NCBI GenBank assembly: GCA_945865815.1
Contig: CAMBFR010000012.1
Coordinates: 1-58,349 of the forward strand
Reading direction: 5' to 3'
Length of the DNA stretch: 58,349 nucleotides
Origin: Candidatus Sulfopaludibacter sp. SbA3
GTDB lineage: Bacteria > Acidobacteriota > Terriglobia > 20CM-2-55-15
Under the pieces are notes generated by a model. That model made no database searches, was not told where the DNA came from, and saw nothing but the letters and a program-made list of their open reading frames with translations. This document shows, one piece after another, positions 8,248 through 16,831 of this stretch (position 1 is its first letter; the number at the start of each line of letters is the position of its first letter). The translations under genes were made by a program, and so were the position numbers.

Positions 8248-9129
8248 TTACGTGGCCCGTTGCCTGCGCACCATCAATGGATGGCTGAAGACCACAACGA
8301 GAATAGTCGCGACGCCTGCGTAAAAGGCAGGGGTCAATTCGCGTTGCTCGCCGAAGAAGATCATGGCCAGCACGATGGCATACACCGGCTCCATGCTTAC
8401 CGCCAGCGCTGTTGAGAACGCATTCAACCGGCGCAACGCGATGAATGAGAGCGCAAATGGCAGCAGCGTACATCCGATCGCGAGCGCGAACAGTAGTATT
8501 GCGTCGCGCTGGCCAGGCACGACGAACACAGCTTCCGCCGCGGGCGCGAACGGCGCCACGAGCGTCAGACAAAGGGCGCCCGCTCCCATTTCCAGCCCAG
8601 TAACGGTCAGCGCTTCGCCGGATTCGACAAATCGCTTGTTCAGCGATCCGAAGATCGCGACGAGGAACGCCGACAGCACGCCAACCGCAATCCCGAGCCG
8701 CATTTCCACCGGAGTGCCGCCAACGACGAGGGCGGCGCCCGGAATTACGGCCAGGCCGAAGAACAGTTCACGCGGATCGAAGCGGCTTCCCACGAGCACG
8801 GGCTCAATCAAGGCGACAAACACAGGCGCCAGCGCCATGCACGTGGCGGCCACCGATGCGTTGGACAGCTTGATCGAACCGTAGAACGTGACCCAGTGCA
8901 TCGCCACGAGCACACCGATGCCCGCGTAGGTTGCCATCAGCCGCGGCGAGAGCCTGGCCAGCCCGGTCCAGAATCGTCGCACCAGCAGCAGCGTCGCGGT
9001 GACCAGCGTCATTCGCCACCACACCAGCGGCAGTGCCGGCAGGGAAATCGCTTTGCCCAGGATCGCGGTGAAACCCCAAAGAATGACGCAGAAGTGGATC
9101 TGGAACCAGGCACGCGTAGAAGAGGACAT
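8248..9129 (-). CDS. EamA/DMT-superfamily transporter
   Basis: The 293-residue protein has about ten hydrophobic helices in two homologous halves, the DMT (EamA) layout. The N-terminal half opens FQIHFCVILWGFTAILGKAIS and the motif region VAMHWVTFYGSIKLSNASVA ends it. The C-terminal half contains LRRLNAFSTALAVSMEPVYA and IFFGEQRELTPAFYAGVATI, the usual signature of the second repeat. Members export amino acids or other metabolites, and the substrate here cannot be told. It is divergent from the LVIVD lipoprotein gene with 90 nt between starts. Confidence 0.9.
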   Translation of the reverse strand: MSSSTRAWFQIHFCVILWGFTAILGKAISLPALPLVWWRMTLVTATLLLVRRFWTGLARLSPRLMATYAGIGVLVAMHWVTFYGSIKLSNASVAATCMALAPVFVALIEPVLVGSRFDPRELFFGLAVIPGAALVVGGTPVEMRLGIAVGVLSAFLVAIFGSLNKRFVESGEALTVTGLEMGAGALCLTLVAPFAPAAEAVFVVPGQRDAILLFALAIGCTLLPFALSFIALRRLNAFSTALAVSMEPVYAIVLAMIFFGEQRELTPAFYAGVATILVVVFSHPLMVRRQRAT

Positions 9130-9219
9130 GAACTGCGACTATAGCCAATATTCGGCTGCGGGCACACGGGCGTTGTAGAATCCGCCATCAAGAATTATCG
9201 AGAATATGGAGGATCGTAT

Positions 9220-10680
9220 ATGACATCCAAAGCCTGGTTGGCGTTTTCCTTACTGCTGGCATCCTGCACCGCGGGCAACACGCCGCCGGCCGGCGCCGAT
9301 TCGGCCGATGATCCGATGTCGGACGGCGCCGAGAACGTCAGGCTGGTCGGCCACCACGATCTGCAGGGACGGACGGCGCTTGTGGTGACTACGAAGTCCG
9401 ATGCGGCGAACGGGAACTGGGTTTACGTGGGCCACCACGAGAGCTTCCGCGACGGTAAGCCCCTGCTCAACCCGATCACCGGGAACATGGAATTCAACGG
9501 CACCTCCATTCTCGAAATCTCCGATCCTTCTCAGCCCAAGCTTGTGTGGCACATTCCCAACGAGACGAACAGGAATTCGCGCGGCGTGTCGGTTGTGTAT
9601 GACTACAGATTCGACTCGTCTGGCCGCGACTATCTGATCCGGAACTCAGAAACCCTTACCCAGGGTGAAACCGGACAGGACCTGAAATATCAGATCTTCG
9701 ACATCACTTCCAGGGACACCGATCCATCAAAGATCTCGCTCGTGTCCGAGATAACGGGCACACCGGTAAACTCGTGCGGTCCCGGCTGTGGCGGCAAGTT
9801 CATTCTCCGCGCCCACAAAGGCTGGTGGTCTGAGGACACCGGTTACTTCTACGCGGCATCGGGAGAACCGGGATTCCGGAACGTGATCGTCCAGATTTTC
9901 GATCTGAAGAATCCCAGGGAGCCGAAACTGGTCGGCCGCGCCTGGATTCCGGGATTGAAGGAAGGCGAGCCGGGCTATGAAGGACAGTACTCGCATCATC
10001 CGGTCGTCGACGAGCAGAACAACCGCCTCTACGTCGGCTATCGCAATGCTGGAGGTCATGCGGCTTCTTTCGACATCTCCAATCCCGCCCAGCCGAAACT
10101 CGCATGGTCGATCGACATGAACCCGCCGCACCGGGGCCCCCACTCCGTTTCGCCGATCGTCTACGACACGGTTCCGAATTTCGGGCCGACGGCACTGCCC
10201 CGCACGTATGCCTTCATCGTGGATGAGGCCGGCGCTGGAGATATCAAGCCGTGCCCGGAAGGTGTGCGCGCGGGATCGTACATGCTGGACATCACAACCG
10301 AAGGGAAGCCTTTTCCCGTGTCGGTATGGCAGGTGCCGGTCGGCAATTTCTGCGATAAGGGCGGACGCTTCGGGCCGCACCAGTCCGCGGAGACGGTGAA
10401 CGGGAAGATCAACCGGTTCGAGGACAAGATAGCCTGGATCGCGTATTTCAACGCCGGGGTCCGTGTTGTCGATCTCAGCGATCCCTACAACCTGAAGGAA
10501 GTTGGGTTCTTTATTCCGAAGACGAACAGCAACTCCTATGCGATCGAAGAAGGGCAGCCTGTCGTGATTCAGATGAACGACGTTGATATTGACCACCGCG
10601 GGCTGGCGTATGCAGCGGATCGTGTGGGAACGGGACTGTTCATTCTGGAATACACCGGGAAGAAGGCGGGTCCCAATTAG
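9220..10680 (+). CDS. LVIVD-repeat lipoprotein
   Basis: The 486-residue exported protein has a short signal peptide ending in a lipobox, LLASC, so the mature N-terminal Cys (residue 16) is probably lipidated. Repeated segments such as LEISDPSQPKLVW, FDISNPAQPKLAW and VDLSDPYNLKEVGFF are typical of LVIVD repeats, which fold as a beta-propeller. Paired Cys residues (NSCGPGCGG) may form a disulfide. A strong GGAGG at 9208-9212 precedes the ATG by 7 nt. Members occur on the surface of many bacteria, but no reaction is established. No catalytic motif is visible. It is transcribed alone. Confidence 0.85.
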   Translation: MTSKAWLAFSLLLASCTAGNTPPAGADSADDPMSDGAENVRLVGHHDLQGRTALVVTTKSDAANGNWVYVGHHESFRDGKPLLNPITGNMEFNGTSILEISDPSQPKLVWHIPNETNRNSRGVSVVYDYRFDSSGRDYLIRNSETLTQGETGQDLKYQIFDITSRDTDPSKISLVSEITGTPVNSCGPGCGGKFILRAHKGWWSEDTGYFYAASGEPGFRNVIVQIFDLKNPREPKLVGRAWIPGLKEGEPGYEGQYSHHPVVDEQNNRLYVGYRNAGGHAASFDISNPAQPKLAWSIDMNPPHRGPHSVSPIVYDTVPNFGPTALPRTYAFIVDEAGAGDIKPCPEGVRAGSYMLDITTEGKPFPVSVWQVPVGNFCDKGGRFGPHQSAETVNGKINRFEDKIAWIAYFNAGVRVVDLSDPYNLKEVGFFIPKTNSNSYAIEEGQPVVIQMNDVDIDHRGLAYAADRVGTGLFILEYTGKKAGPN

Positions 10681-10711
10681 CCGCGCGGAGGCGCCGGCCC
10701 GCAAAGCCCGG

Positions 10712-10870
10712 TTACATCAGCGAGGCCGAAATGCGGCGAGCGGCGTAGATGCCCGCAGCAGTCCCGATGACCGCAAGGAAAAAGGCGGTCATCATTCCAA
10801 CATGCTCCCCCAGCCACCAGCCGATGCCGCTGCCGATCGTTGCGCCGATGAAACCCAGGGTTTTAGACAT
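10712..10870 (-). CDS. Small membrane protein, 52 aa
   Basis: The peptide has two hydrophobic stretches, LGFIGATIGSGIGWWLG and MMTAFFLAVIGTAAGIYAA, with a short turn between them and a basic C-terminus. Spaced Gly residues (GxxxGxxxG) in the first helix suggest tight helix packing. ATG 10870 overlaps the 3' end of the dehydrogenase gene by 8 nt, and a GAGGGAG site lies 9 nt upstream, so it is translated as the third member of the pepE cluster. Similar two-helix small proteins are common but unassigned. Confidence 0.65.
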   Translation of the reverse strand: MSKTLGFIGATIGSGIGWWLGEHVGMMTAFFLAVIGTAAGIYAARRISASLM

Positions 10871-11720
10871 TCTCCGGCGCTCCCTCAAGGAGCGCCGCAA
10901 GGACGTCCTCGAGTGGCGGCGTGGCCGGCGAACCCTTGAATCGCGCCAGTCTCCGGTAAATCTCCGCCGCCGCCGCATGGAATTCGCCAGGCATTCCTGC
11001 GTCCGAAAACGTGCGGGAGATTTCGTCCATTTCCGCGGACCATCGCCACGCCTTGGAGGTGACAAAGCGTACGCGGGAAATGGACTCGTCGAGGAATTTC
11101 GCATCCTCGCGTTTCCACTGGTTGAACAGGTCTTCGCGTACGCCCAGGCTTTCGGCCGTTCCGAGGATTCCGCAGAGCAGCGCGGCTGTCCCCTTCGTAT
11201 ACGCCGCGTAACACATTTTCAGCGCGGAAGCCTTGCCTATTGCCGGGCCGAGCACTTGAGTTTCCAGCGGCCCCGCCGAGAAGCAGGCCGCAACTTCAGC
11301 GGCATCGGGACCCGACAGGTACAGCCACGTGGAGCCGGGCTTCCACGCCGGCAGGCCAATGATCCCGCCGTCGACAAAACGAATGCCCGCCCTGGTCATG
11401 GATTCGCCGATCCGGATCAGCCGCTGCGGCGCGATCGCATTCGCGTCGACAAAGAGGCCTTTATAAGAGGATGCGACGACCACGCCGGCCACGCTTTCAG
11501 CAGCATGCGGAGGACACACGCTGATCACCACCGAGCACTCTTTACAAAGTTCATCGATCGTTTCCAGATCGCGGAGACCGAACTTTTTCGCGCGCTCCTT
11601 CGTGTCGGCGCTGCGGCCCCTGGACGCCCAGCACACCGTGTGTCCGCCGTTCTGCGCAGCCGCAGCAACGGATATGCCCATCTCACCGGGATGAAGGATA
11701 CCGATCCGTTGTGGTGTCAT
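10863..11720 (-). CDS. NAD(P)-binding dehydrogenase with DUF1932 C-terminal domain
   Basis: The protein (285 aa) starts MTPQRIGILHPGEMGISVA, a Rossmann NAD(P) site of the 6-phosphogluconate/beta-hydroxyacid dehydrogenase type in which the usual GxGxMG reads HPGEMG. The middle includes VDANAIAPQRLIRIGE and FVDGGIIGLP. The C-terminal half (KASALKMCYAAYTKGTAALL) matches the DUF1932 helical domain with its substrate-binding Lys. The longer upstream reading frame overlaps pepE and is not used, because the ATG at 11720 overlaps the pepE stop by 4 nt. The substrate is not known. Confidence 0.88.
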   Translation of the reverse strand: MTPQRIGILHPGEMGISVAAAAQNGGHTVCWASRGRSADTKERAKKFGLRDLETIDELCKECSVVISVCPPHAAESVAGVVVASSYKGLFVDANAIAPQRLIRIGESMTRAGIRFVDGGIIGLPAWKPGSTWLYLSGPDAAEVAACFSAGPLETQVLGPAIGKASALKMCYAAYTKGTAALLCGILGTAESLGVREDLFNQWKREDAKFLDESISRVRFVTSKAWRWSAEMDEISRTFSDAGMPGEFHAAAAEIYRRLARFKGSPATPPLEDVLAALLEGAPENV

Positions 11721-12439
11721 TGCCCTGTTCCTTCCTTTGACCCAAGAAACTCCGTATCGAGCGGCTGTTCCTCCGGCGCGCCATTCACCAGCCGCATGCG
11801 GTATGCCCTGGCGTTGGGCCGCGAAGCCACGGCCTTGTGGATATCGCCGCCGATAAAGTGCACGGCGGCCCCATCCTCGATCGCATAACCGGACTGAATT
11901 CGATTTTCTGAAAGCAGGGAGTGGAACGTGGGTCTCCTCTCCTTTTCGCCGTCGTAATGAGGACAACAGCTTCCACCCAGGAATCCAAGACAGTCCATTA
12001 CTCTGAGGTTACCTGCAAACGAATCCGTGATCCCCTGCTGAAACCAGCAAATGGCGCCAGCACTGACGCCCGACAGCACGACGCCGGCTTCCCATGCTTC
12101 CCTCAGGATTCGGTCCAATCCCCACTCCCGCCACACGGCCAGCATGCTCTTCGTGTTTCCGCCTCCTACATAGATGACGTCCTGATCCAGCAGGTACGGT
12201 CGCAACTCGGGTGTTCGCGCGAATAGAGGCAGGTAGGAAGGGCGGCAACCATGCCGCGTGAAGAAGCTGTTGAAGCTGACGGTGTAGCGAGGGTCATCGC
12301 CGGTTGCGGTCGGGATGAAACAGACCTTCGGGTTGGATGCCCCGGACTGCTTCAGGATGTACAGTTCCATGGCCGGATTGTCCGGCTCACCAGAGAATCC
12401 GCCCCCACCAACTGCGATGATCTGCCGTTGCTTACTCAT
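11717..12439 (-). CDS. pepE: Peptidase E-like serine peptidase (family S51)
   Basis: The 240-residue protein has the S51 fold signature. IIAVGGGGFSG opens the Rossmann-like sheet, YVGGGNTKSMLAVWREW is the conserved glycine-rich loop, and GVSAGAICWFQQG holds the nucleophile Ser. A His (CPHYDGEKERR) follows. Family members cleave Asp-X dipeptides or cyanophycin; the sequence does not decide between these. It is the first gene of a coupled set with the DUF1932 dehydrogenase and a 52-aa membrane peptide. Confidence 0.88.
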   Translation of the reverse strand: MSKQRQIIAVGGGGFSGEPDNPAMELYILKQSGASNPKVCFIPTATGDDPRYTVSFNSFFTRHGCRPSYLPLFARTPELRPYLLDQDVIYVGGGNTKSMLAVWREWGLDRILREAWEAGVVLSGVSAGAICWFQQGITDSFAGNLRVMDCLGFLGGSCCPHYDGEKERRPTFHSLLSENRIQSGYAIEDGAAVHFIGGDIHKAVASRPNARAYRMRLVNGAPEEQPLDTEFLGSKEGTGQ

Positions 12440-12612
12440 TCATTAGACCGTAGTGGCCCGTCCCCGAATCAGACCACTACCAAACTTCGCACTTTAACCG
12501 GTACAGCGGAGAATTTAAACCCCTCTGGAGAAGTAGTAGGCGAAATATTGAAGGATTCGCCGGATCGGAGGGACAATCAGCAAGAGGCCCTGTTCTCCGA
12601 ATGAGGTGTTCT

Positions 12613-14733
12613 ATGCGAAGAATCGCCATTTATGCCGGTATCCCTCTTGGAATTCTGATTCTCACCGGGATCGCAGTGTGGACGTTTGCGAATCCGAACC
12701 GGCATCGAGCGTTCATTCAATCTCAGCTCGAAGACCAACTGGGAAGGAAAGTGACTCTGGGCGAGATGAGTCTTGGCCTGTTTCCTTTTCGTTTCCAGGT
12801 GAAAAATGCCGCCATCGCGGAAGATCCGTCGATGGAACAGCAAGAGCCCTTCATTCAGGCCGACGAACTCGATATCCGGATATCCCTTTCCTCCCTGCTC
12901 CGAGGCGATGTTCAGCTTGATTCGGTCGAGTTGCGGAGGCCGCGCGTTGAATTGGTCCGAAACAAAGAGGGTGCTTGGAACTTTTCAACACTGGGCCGGA
13001 AAGGCGAGGCCGGTAGTCCGGATTCCGGAAGCTCCGGCGAAAGCGCTCCGCCTGAATTCGTCCTGGAGCAGTTGGCGGTCGTCGATGGTCAGCTCGGAAT
13101 CACGGACCTGCAATCCGCCCGGCCCCGCGCCGGTTACGATCACATCAACCTGACTCTTCTCCATTTCGCCGCGGGTAAGCCTTTTTCTTTTGACCTCGCG
13201 GTTCGGATACAGGGCGAGGGCAGCCAGGAGATACGCCTGAACGGTGAAGCGGGGCCTGTCTCCGTATCCAGCCCGGCCGATACTCCGTTCCGCGGCACAC
13301 TGAGCCTGACGCAGGTTGGAATCGAAGGCCTCATGAAGTTCCTTGATTCCGAGGTCATCACAAAAGCCAGAGGGAACCTGTCGGGACAAGGCGAGATCCT
13401 CAATCAGCCGGGCGAGCTGAAGACGAACGGGAAAATTCAACTGGACGGCGCCCAGGTCAACGGCCTCGACATCGGATATCCAATCGCTCTCGACTACGAT
13501 TTGAGTGCAAGCGCCGTCGGGATCGTCACTATCAACAAGGCTGCGATGCAGCTGGGATCAACGCCGCTGGCATTCACGGGGACCCTGAATACCGGCGTCA
13601 CGCCCCCTTCCATGGATGTAGGAATCAAACTGGGCGGCGTGGCCATCACGGAACTTGCCCGCCTGGCATCGGCATTTGGCCTGGCGTTCGCTCCGGGGGC
13701 TTCCGTCACCGGGCGTCTTAGCGCAGATATGCGCGCCAGGGGTTCAGCCGCAAAACCGGAATGGACGGGGACGATTGGCGGACGAGAACTCCGGATCTCC
13801 GGCCAGGGAATCGCGCTGCCGGTTGAGGTCAAGGCCATGGATCTCCTGCTGACGCCCAGGGCGATTCAGTCGAACGAATTTACGGCCACATCGGGAAAGA
13901 CGGCGGTAATCGCACGATTCTCGCTTCTTGAATATGCCTCGAATTCACCGTCGGTGGATCTCGCCTTGAAATCTCCAGGCGCCACGCTGCCGGACATCCA
14001 GTCCATCACCAAGGCATACGGAATTACGGGACTCGATCAATTGTCGGGCGAAGGTTCTCTCAATTTTGACCTGAACGCCAAGGGGGCACTGCAGTCCCTG
14101 AGCACCGCAGCGGCTGTCAGGAATCTGAACGGGACTATCAACGTCGACTTCAGTCCGCTCAGGATTGCCGGCTTTGACACCGCCCACGAGCTCGGAAAGC
14201 TGGGAGGCTTTGTCTCCGCGATTGCCCAACAGAGCGAAACCGAGATTGTCCGCATGGCGGGCCGTATCCTCGTGAAAAATGGAGTGGCCCAAACCGATGA
14301 TCTCCGGATGCAGCTTGGAATCGGCAGCCTTTCGACGAGCGGCACAGCAGACCTCGAGTCCGAAGCCCTCAATCTGAAACTCTCCGCGGTCTTCTCGAAA
14401 GAATTCACGGACAAGATTGGAAGCACGCGTACCGGAACTTTCATGAACGCTGCGCTGACCAACAGCGCCGGCGAACTGGTGTTGCCGGCCATCGTTACAG
14501 GAACTTTTCATCAACCCAGGTTTTCTCCCGACCTGAAGGCGGCTGCGGAACTTCAGAAGCAGAAGTATCTGCCGTCGCTCAAAGACCCGGCCGCCGCCGT
14601 TGGCACGATCATTGAGACGCTGACAGGAAAAGGCAAAGCCGCAACCGGGCAACCTGAAGGAGAAAAGCCGTCGGCAATACAGCGGCTTCTGGGAGTGTTC
14701 GGCGGTAAAAAGGATGAGGAGCCCGCGAAGTGA
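12613..14733 (+). CDS. AsmA-family membrane-anchored periplasmic protein
   Basis: The protein of about 706 aa has one N-terminal transmembrane helix (IYAGIPLGILILTGIAVWTF) and a long periplasmic region. The opening RAFIQSQLEDQLGRKVTLGEM is the AsmA/DUF748-type start. The rest is long beta-strand repeats, as in bridge-like lipid-transfer proteins (AsmA, TamB, YhdP), with a C-terminal AsmA core (DVDFSPLRIAGFDTA-like region and LKLSAVFSKEF). The role is probably phospholipid transport or outer-membrane assembly, by family. ATG 12613 has AGGTG just upstream; an in-frame ATG at 12601 would add four residues. The C-terminus is Lys/Glu-rich. Confidence 0.87.
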   Translation: MRRIAIYAGIPLGILILTGIAVWTFANPNRHRAFIQSQLEDQLGRKVTLGEMSLGLFPFRFQVKNAAIAEDPSMEQQEPFIQADELDIRISLSSLLRGDVQLDSVELRRPRVELVRNKEGAWNFSTLGRKGEAGSPDSGSSGESAPPEFVLEQLAVVDGQLGITDLQSARPRAGYDHINLTLLHFAAGKPFSFDLAVRIQGEGSQEIRLNGEAGPVSVSSPADTPFRGTLSLTQVGIEGLMKFLDSEVITKARGNLSGQGEILNQPGELKTNGKIQLDGAQVNGLDIGYPIALDYDLSASAVGIVTINKAAMQLGSTPLAFTGTLNTGVTPPSMDVGIKLGGVAITELARLASAFGLAFAPGASVTGRLSADMRARGSAAKPEWTGTIGGRELRISGQGIALPVEVKAMDLLLTPRAIQSNEFTATSGKTAVIARFSLLEYASNSPSVDLALKSPGATLPDIQSITKAYGITGLDQLSGEGSLNFDLNAKGALQSLSTAAAVRNLNGTINVDFSPLRIAGFDTAHELGKLGGFVSAIAQQSETEIVRMAGRILVKNGVAQTDDLRMQLGIGSLSTSGTADLESEALNLKLSAVFSKEFTDKIGSTRTGTFMNAALTNSAGELVLPAIVTGTFHQPRFSPDLKAAAELQKQKYLPSLKDPAAAVGTIIETLTGKGKAATGQPEGEKPSAIQRLLGVFGGKKDEEPAK

Positions 14734-14739
14734 CCGTTT

Positions 14740-15492
14740 CTAGAATTTCACGACGAATGCCGTCACGAAAGCAGTGTCATTCTTCTTGATCGCCGCGTTC
14801 GGAGGTTTGTTCTTGTAGCTGTCCAGGAACTCCACCTTGAGTTCCAGGCGGCTGGTTAACGACGAAGTCAGACCAATCGCAAAGTTTGTAAGAGAATCGC
14901 CGAAGTCGTTCGTCTTCCAAAGCGTTCCGACAGATTGCGTAATCGTGGCCGTAGACGATAATTTTCGTGACAGACTCTCGCCAACGCTGACGCTGCCGGA
15001 ACTCTTTACTGACAGTCCCGAATTCTTTTCCCAAACGCCGCCCGCGCCGCCACTGATTGAAAAGGATGCCGTGTCGGTCTTGATCATGTTGTAACCCAGA
15101 CCGCCGCCCGGTGCGAGCAGGTAGCGAATGTCTTTGAATTCATCACGCAGATAGTCCATCTCGCCATACAGAAACAGCCGGTTGGATACGATGTGTTCAT
15201 TCCGGACTCGTACGGATGAACGATCCAGACTCAGCACGTCATTTTGCGATCCACGCAGGTAGGATGCGTCCACTTTGAGCACATCTCTGGTCTTGGGATC
15301 CCGAACGAGCGCGAAGGCCAGGTTGAAATTCTTCGTATCCGTGTTGCCGCTGGTCAGCGCGAATCCGCCCCCAAGAGTTCCCGTATAGATGGGTGCGGGC
15401 GCTTGAGGGGTTTGAGCTGCCGCAAAACCGGAAAAGAGCACGCAGCCGGCGAGGCCCAGGAGAGTCGACGCATTTCGTATTGTGAAGAACAC
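14740..15492 (-). CDS. DUF481 (YdiY-like) outer-membrane beta-barrel protein
   Basis: The 250-residue protein has a signal peptide ending FAAAQTPQ. It is followed by alternating amphipathic strands, each with aromatic ends, starting TGTLGGGFALTSGNTDTKNF, the typical DUF481 opening. It ends with Phe (AFVVKF), as expected for an outer-membrane barrel recognised by the BAM machinery. Function of the family is unknown; salt-induced expression is reported for one member, E. coli YdiY. The start codon directly abuts the mscL stop, so both may be cotranscribed and both could relate to osmotic or envelope stress. Confidence 0.87.
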   Translation of the reverse strand: MFFTIRNASTLLGLAGCVLFSGFAAAQTPQAPAPIYTGTLGGGFALTSGNTDTKNFNLAFALVRDPKTRDVLKVDASYLRGSQNDVLSLDRSSVRVRNEHIVSNRLFLYGEMDYLRDEFKDIRYLLAPGGGLGYNMIKTDTASFSISGGAGGVWEKNSGLSVKSSGSVSVGESLSRKLSSTATITQSVGTLWKTNDFGDSLTNFAIGLTSSLTSRLELKVEFLDSYKNKPPNAAIKKNDTAFVTAFVVKF

Positions 15493-15930
15493 TCAGGGAG
15501 TCTCCAGATCGGAAGTGCATTGTGGGCACCGTGTAGCCTTGATCGGAATGCTCATGCTACAGAAGCGGCATTCCTTGGTCGCCGGTGGTGCGGCCGGCGC
15601 GGGAGCCTTCATCCGATTGACCTGTTTAACGAGAATGAAAATCGCGAAGGAAACGATCAGGAAATTTACAATCGTATTGATGAAATTTCCGTAGGCAATT
15701 ACGGGAACGCCCGCCTTCTGCGCTTCGTCGAGGCTCCTGTAGACGCCGCCATCGAGCGCAATGAAGAGGTCTTTGAAATCCAGGCCACCCATAAGAGTGC
15801 CAATCGGTGGCATGATGATGTCGCGCACCAGGGAGTTGACGACAGCTCCGAAGGCGGCTCCGATAATGACGCCCACGGCAAGATCCAGAACGTTACCGCG
15901 CATCGCGAATGCTTTGAATTCTTTGAACAT
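15493..15930 (-). CDS. mscL: Large-conductance mechanosensitive channel with zinc-ribbon tail
   Basis: MscL opens under membrane tension to release osmolytes. The first transmembrane segment region [28 protein letters not shown] and the MPPIG loop are canonical, and TM2 is [23 protein letters not shown]. The protein is 145 aa. After a Pro/Ala linker it ends in [18 protein letters not shown], a four-cysteine zinc ribbon in the place of the usual C-terminal helical bundle. Similar tails occur in some MscL proteins. The gene is the first of a pair with the DUF481 protein and is divergent from the DinB-like gene. Confidence 0.96.
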   Translation of the reverse strand: MFKEFKAFAMRGNVLDLAVGVIIGAAFGAVVNSLVRDIIMPPIGTLMGGLDFKDLFIALDGGVYRSLDEAQKAGVPVIAYGNFINTIVNFLIVSFAIFILVKQVNRMKAPAPAAPPATKECRFCSMSIPIKATRCPQCTSDLETP

Positions 15931-15991
15931 GTCACTGCCTCAATGCCAGAGTATATGCCGGTACAGGCGAATTCACGACCCAGGAGCGAAC

Positions 15992-16513
15992 ATGGAAACG
16001 ACGAGCGGCTCGGCTGAAACAGTCGGCGCCGAATTCCTTCAGGCATCGTGCATTTTTCTCAAGCAGGACTTTCTTCCGAAACTGCTGCACTGCCTGGAGG
16101 GGATGTCGGACGACCAGATATGGTGGCGCCCCAACGAGCAGTCCAATAGCGTCGGGAATCTCGTGCTGCACCTTCGGGGCAATCTCATGCAGTGGATCGC
16201 GGCCGGGCTTGGTGGAGCGAAGTTTCGCCGCGACCGGGACGGGGAGTTTGCCACGCGCGAGAGAGTACCGAAAGAAGAACTGATTGCAGGCATCCAGTCC
16301 GCCGTTGCCGAAGTGGATGCGGTCCTGATGAAGTTTCCGGAGAAGCAATTGCTCGTGCGCTATCCCGTTCAGGTTTACCGCGTATCCGCGCTGCAAGCCG
16401 CGTATCACGTCGTCGAGCATTTCAGCTATCACCTGGGACAGATTCTCTACATCTACAAGCTGCAAACCGCAACAGACCCCGGATTCTACCGGCAGCTCTC
16501 GGGCAAAGCCTAA
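15992..16513 (+). CDS. DinB-like/DUF1572 four-helix-bundle protein
   Basis: The 173-residue protein has the DinB-superfamily layout with metal-binding His residues. One lies in NLVLHLRGN (first ligand) and two in YHVVEHFSYHLGQI, with the pattern HxxxH typical of the family. The conserved tryptophan-rich stretch is DDQIWWRPNEQSNSVG. Members include bacillithiol-type S-transferases and many of unknown function; the thiol partner here is not known. The ATG has AGGAG 5 nt upstream, and a longer frame from 15761 overlaps mscL and is rejected. Confidence 0.87.
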   Translation: METTSGSAETVGAEFLQASCIFLKQDFLPKLLHCLEGMSDDQIWWRPNEQSNSVGNLVLHLRGNLMQWIAAGLGGAKFRRDRDGEFATRERVPKEELIAGIQSAVAEVDAVLMKFPEKQLLVRYPVQVYRVSALQAAYHVVEHFSYHLGQILYIYKLQTATDPGFYRQLSGKA

Positions 16514-16522
16514 GGCTGCGTT

Positions 16523-16827
16523 TCACAATTTCAGGATGCTGCCGGGCGCCGGAGAATAGGGATAGTCCATCTGCCTGCGTATCTTTTCCTTCGCTTCGCT
16601 GCCGGCAAGACATTCGACCAGATACAGACCGACATCGATGGCCGCCGTGACGCCACCTCCGGTGATGACGTCGCCGGCGTCTACGATTCGGCTTTCAACA
16701 ACGGTTTCGCAGTACTCGCGCAGTTCGTCTAACGGGTTGGGATGCGTCGTTGCGGTGCGGCCGCGGAGGAAGCCCGCTGCGCCGAGCAGCAAGGACCCCG
16801 TACACAAATGACGAATGCGATCTGCAT
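16523..16827 (-). pseudogene. DJ-1/PfpI family gene with large internal deletion
   Basis: The 3' part encodes CTGSLLLGAAGFLRGRTATTH and on to VITGGGVTAAIDVGLYLVE, which is the nucleophile-Cys elbow and C-terminal half of a DJ-1/PfpI glutamine-amidotransferase-like protein. In another frame just upstream, ATG 16827 reads MQIAFVI, the typical N-terminus of the same family. About 90 codons between the two are missing, and the junction is out of frame. The original start codon remains 5 nt after the stop of the neighbouring gene, so it was once in that operon. It is read as a decayed gene. A residual 94-aa frame from TTG 16807 could still be translated, but it lacks half of the fold. Confidence 0.75.
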
Positions 16828-16831
16828 GAGA

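Noticed and set aside
9727-10704. 325-residue minus-strand ORF opposite the LVIVD lipoprotein gene
   Set aside because: The plus-strand gene has a signal peptide, lipobox, LVIVD repeats and a strong ribosome-binding site, so the antisense frame is a shadow.
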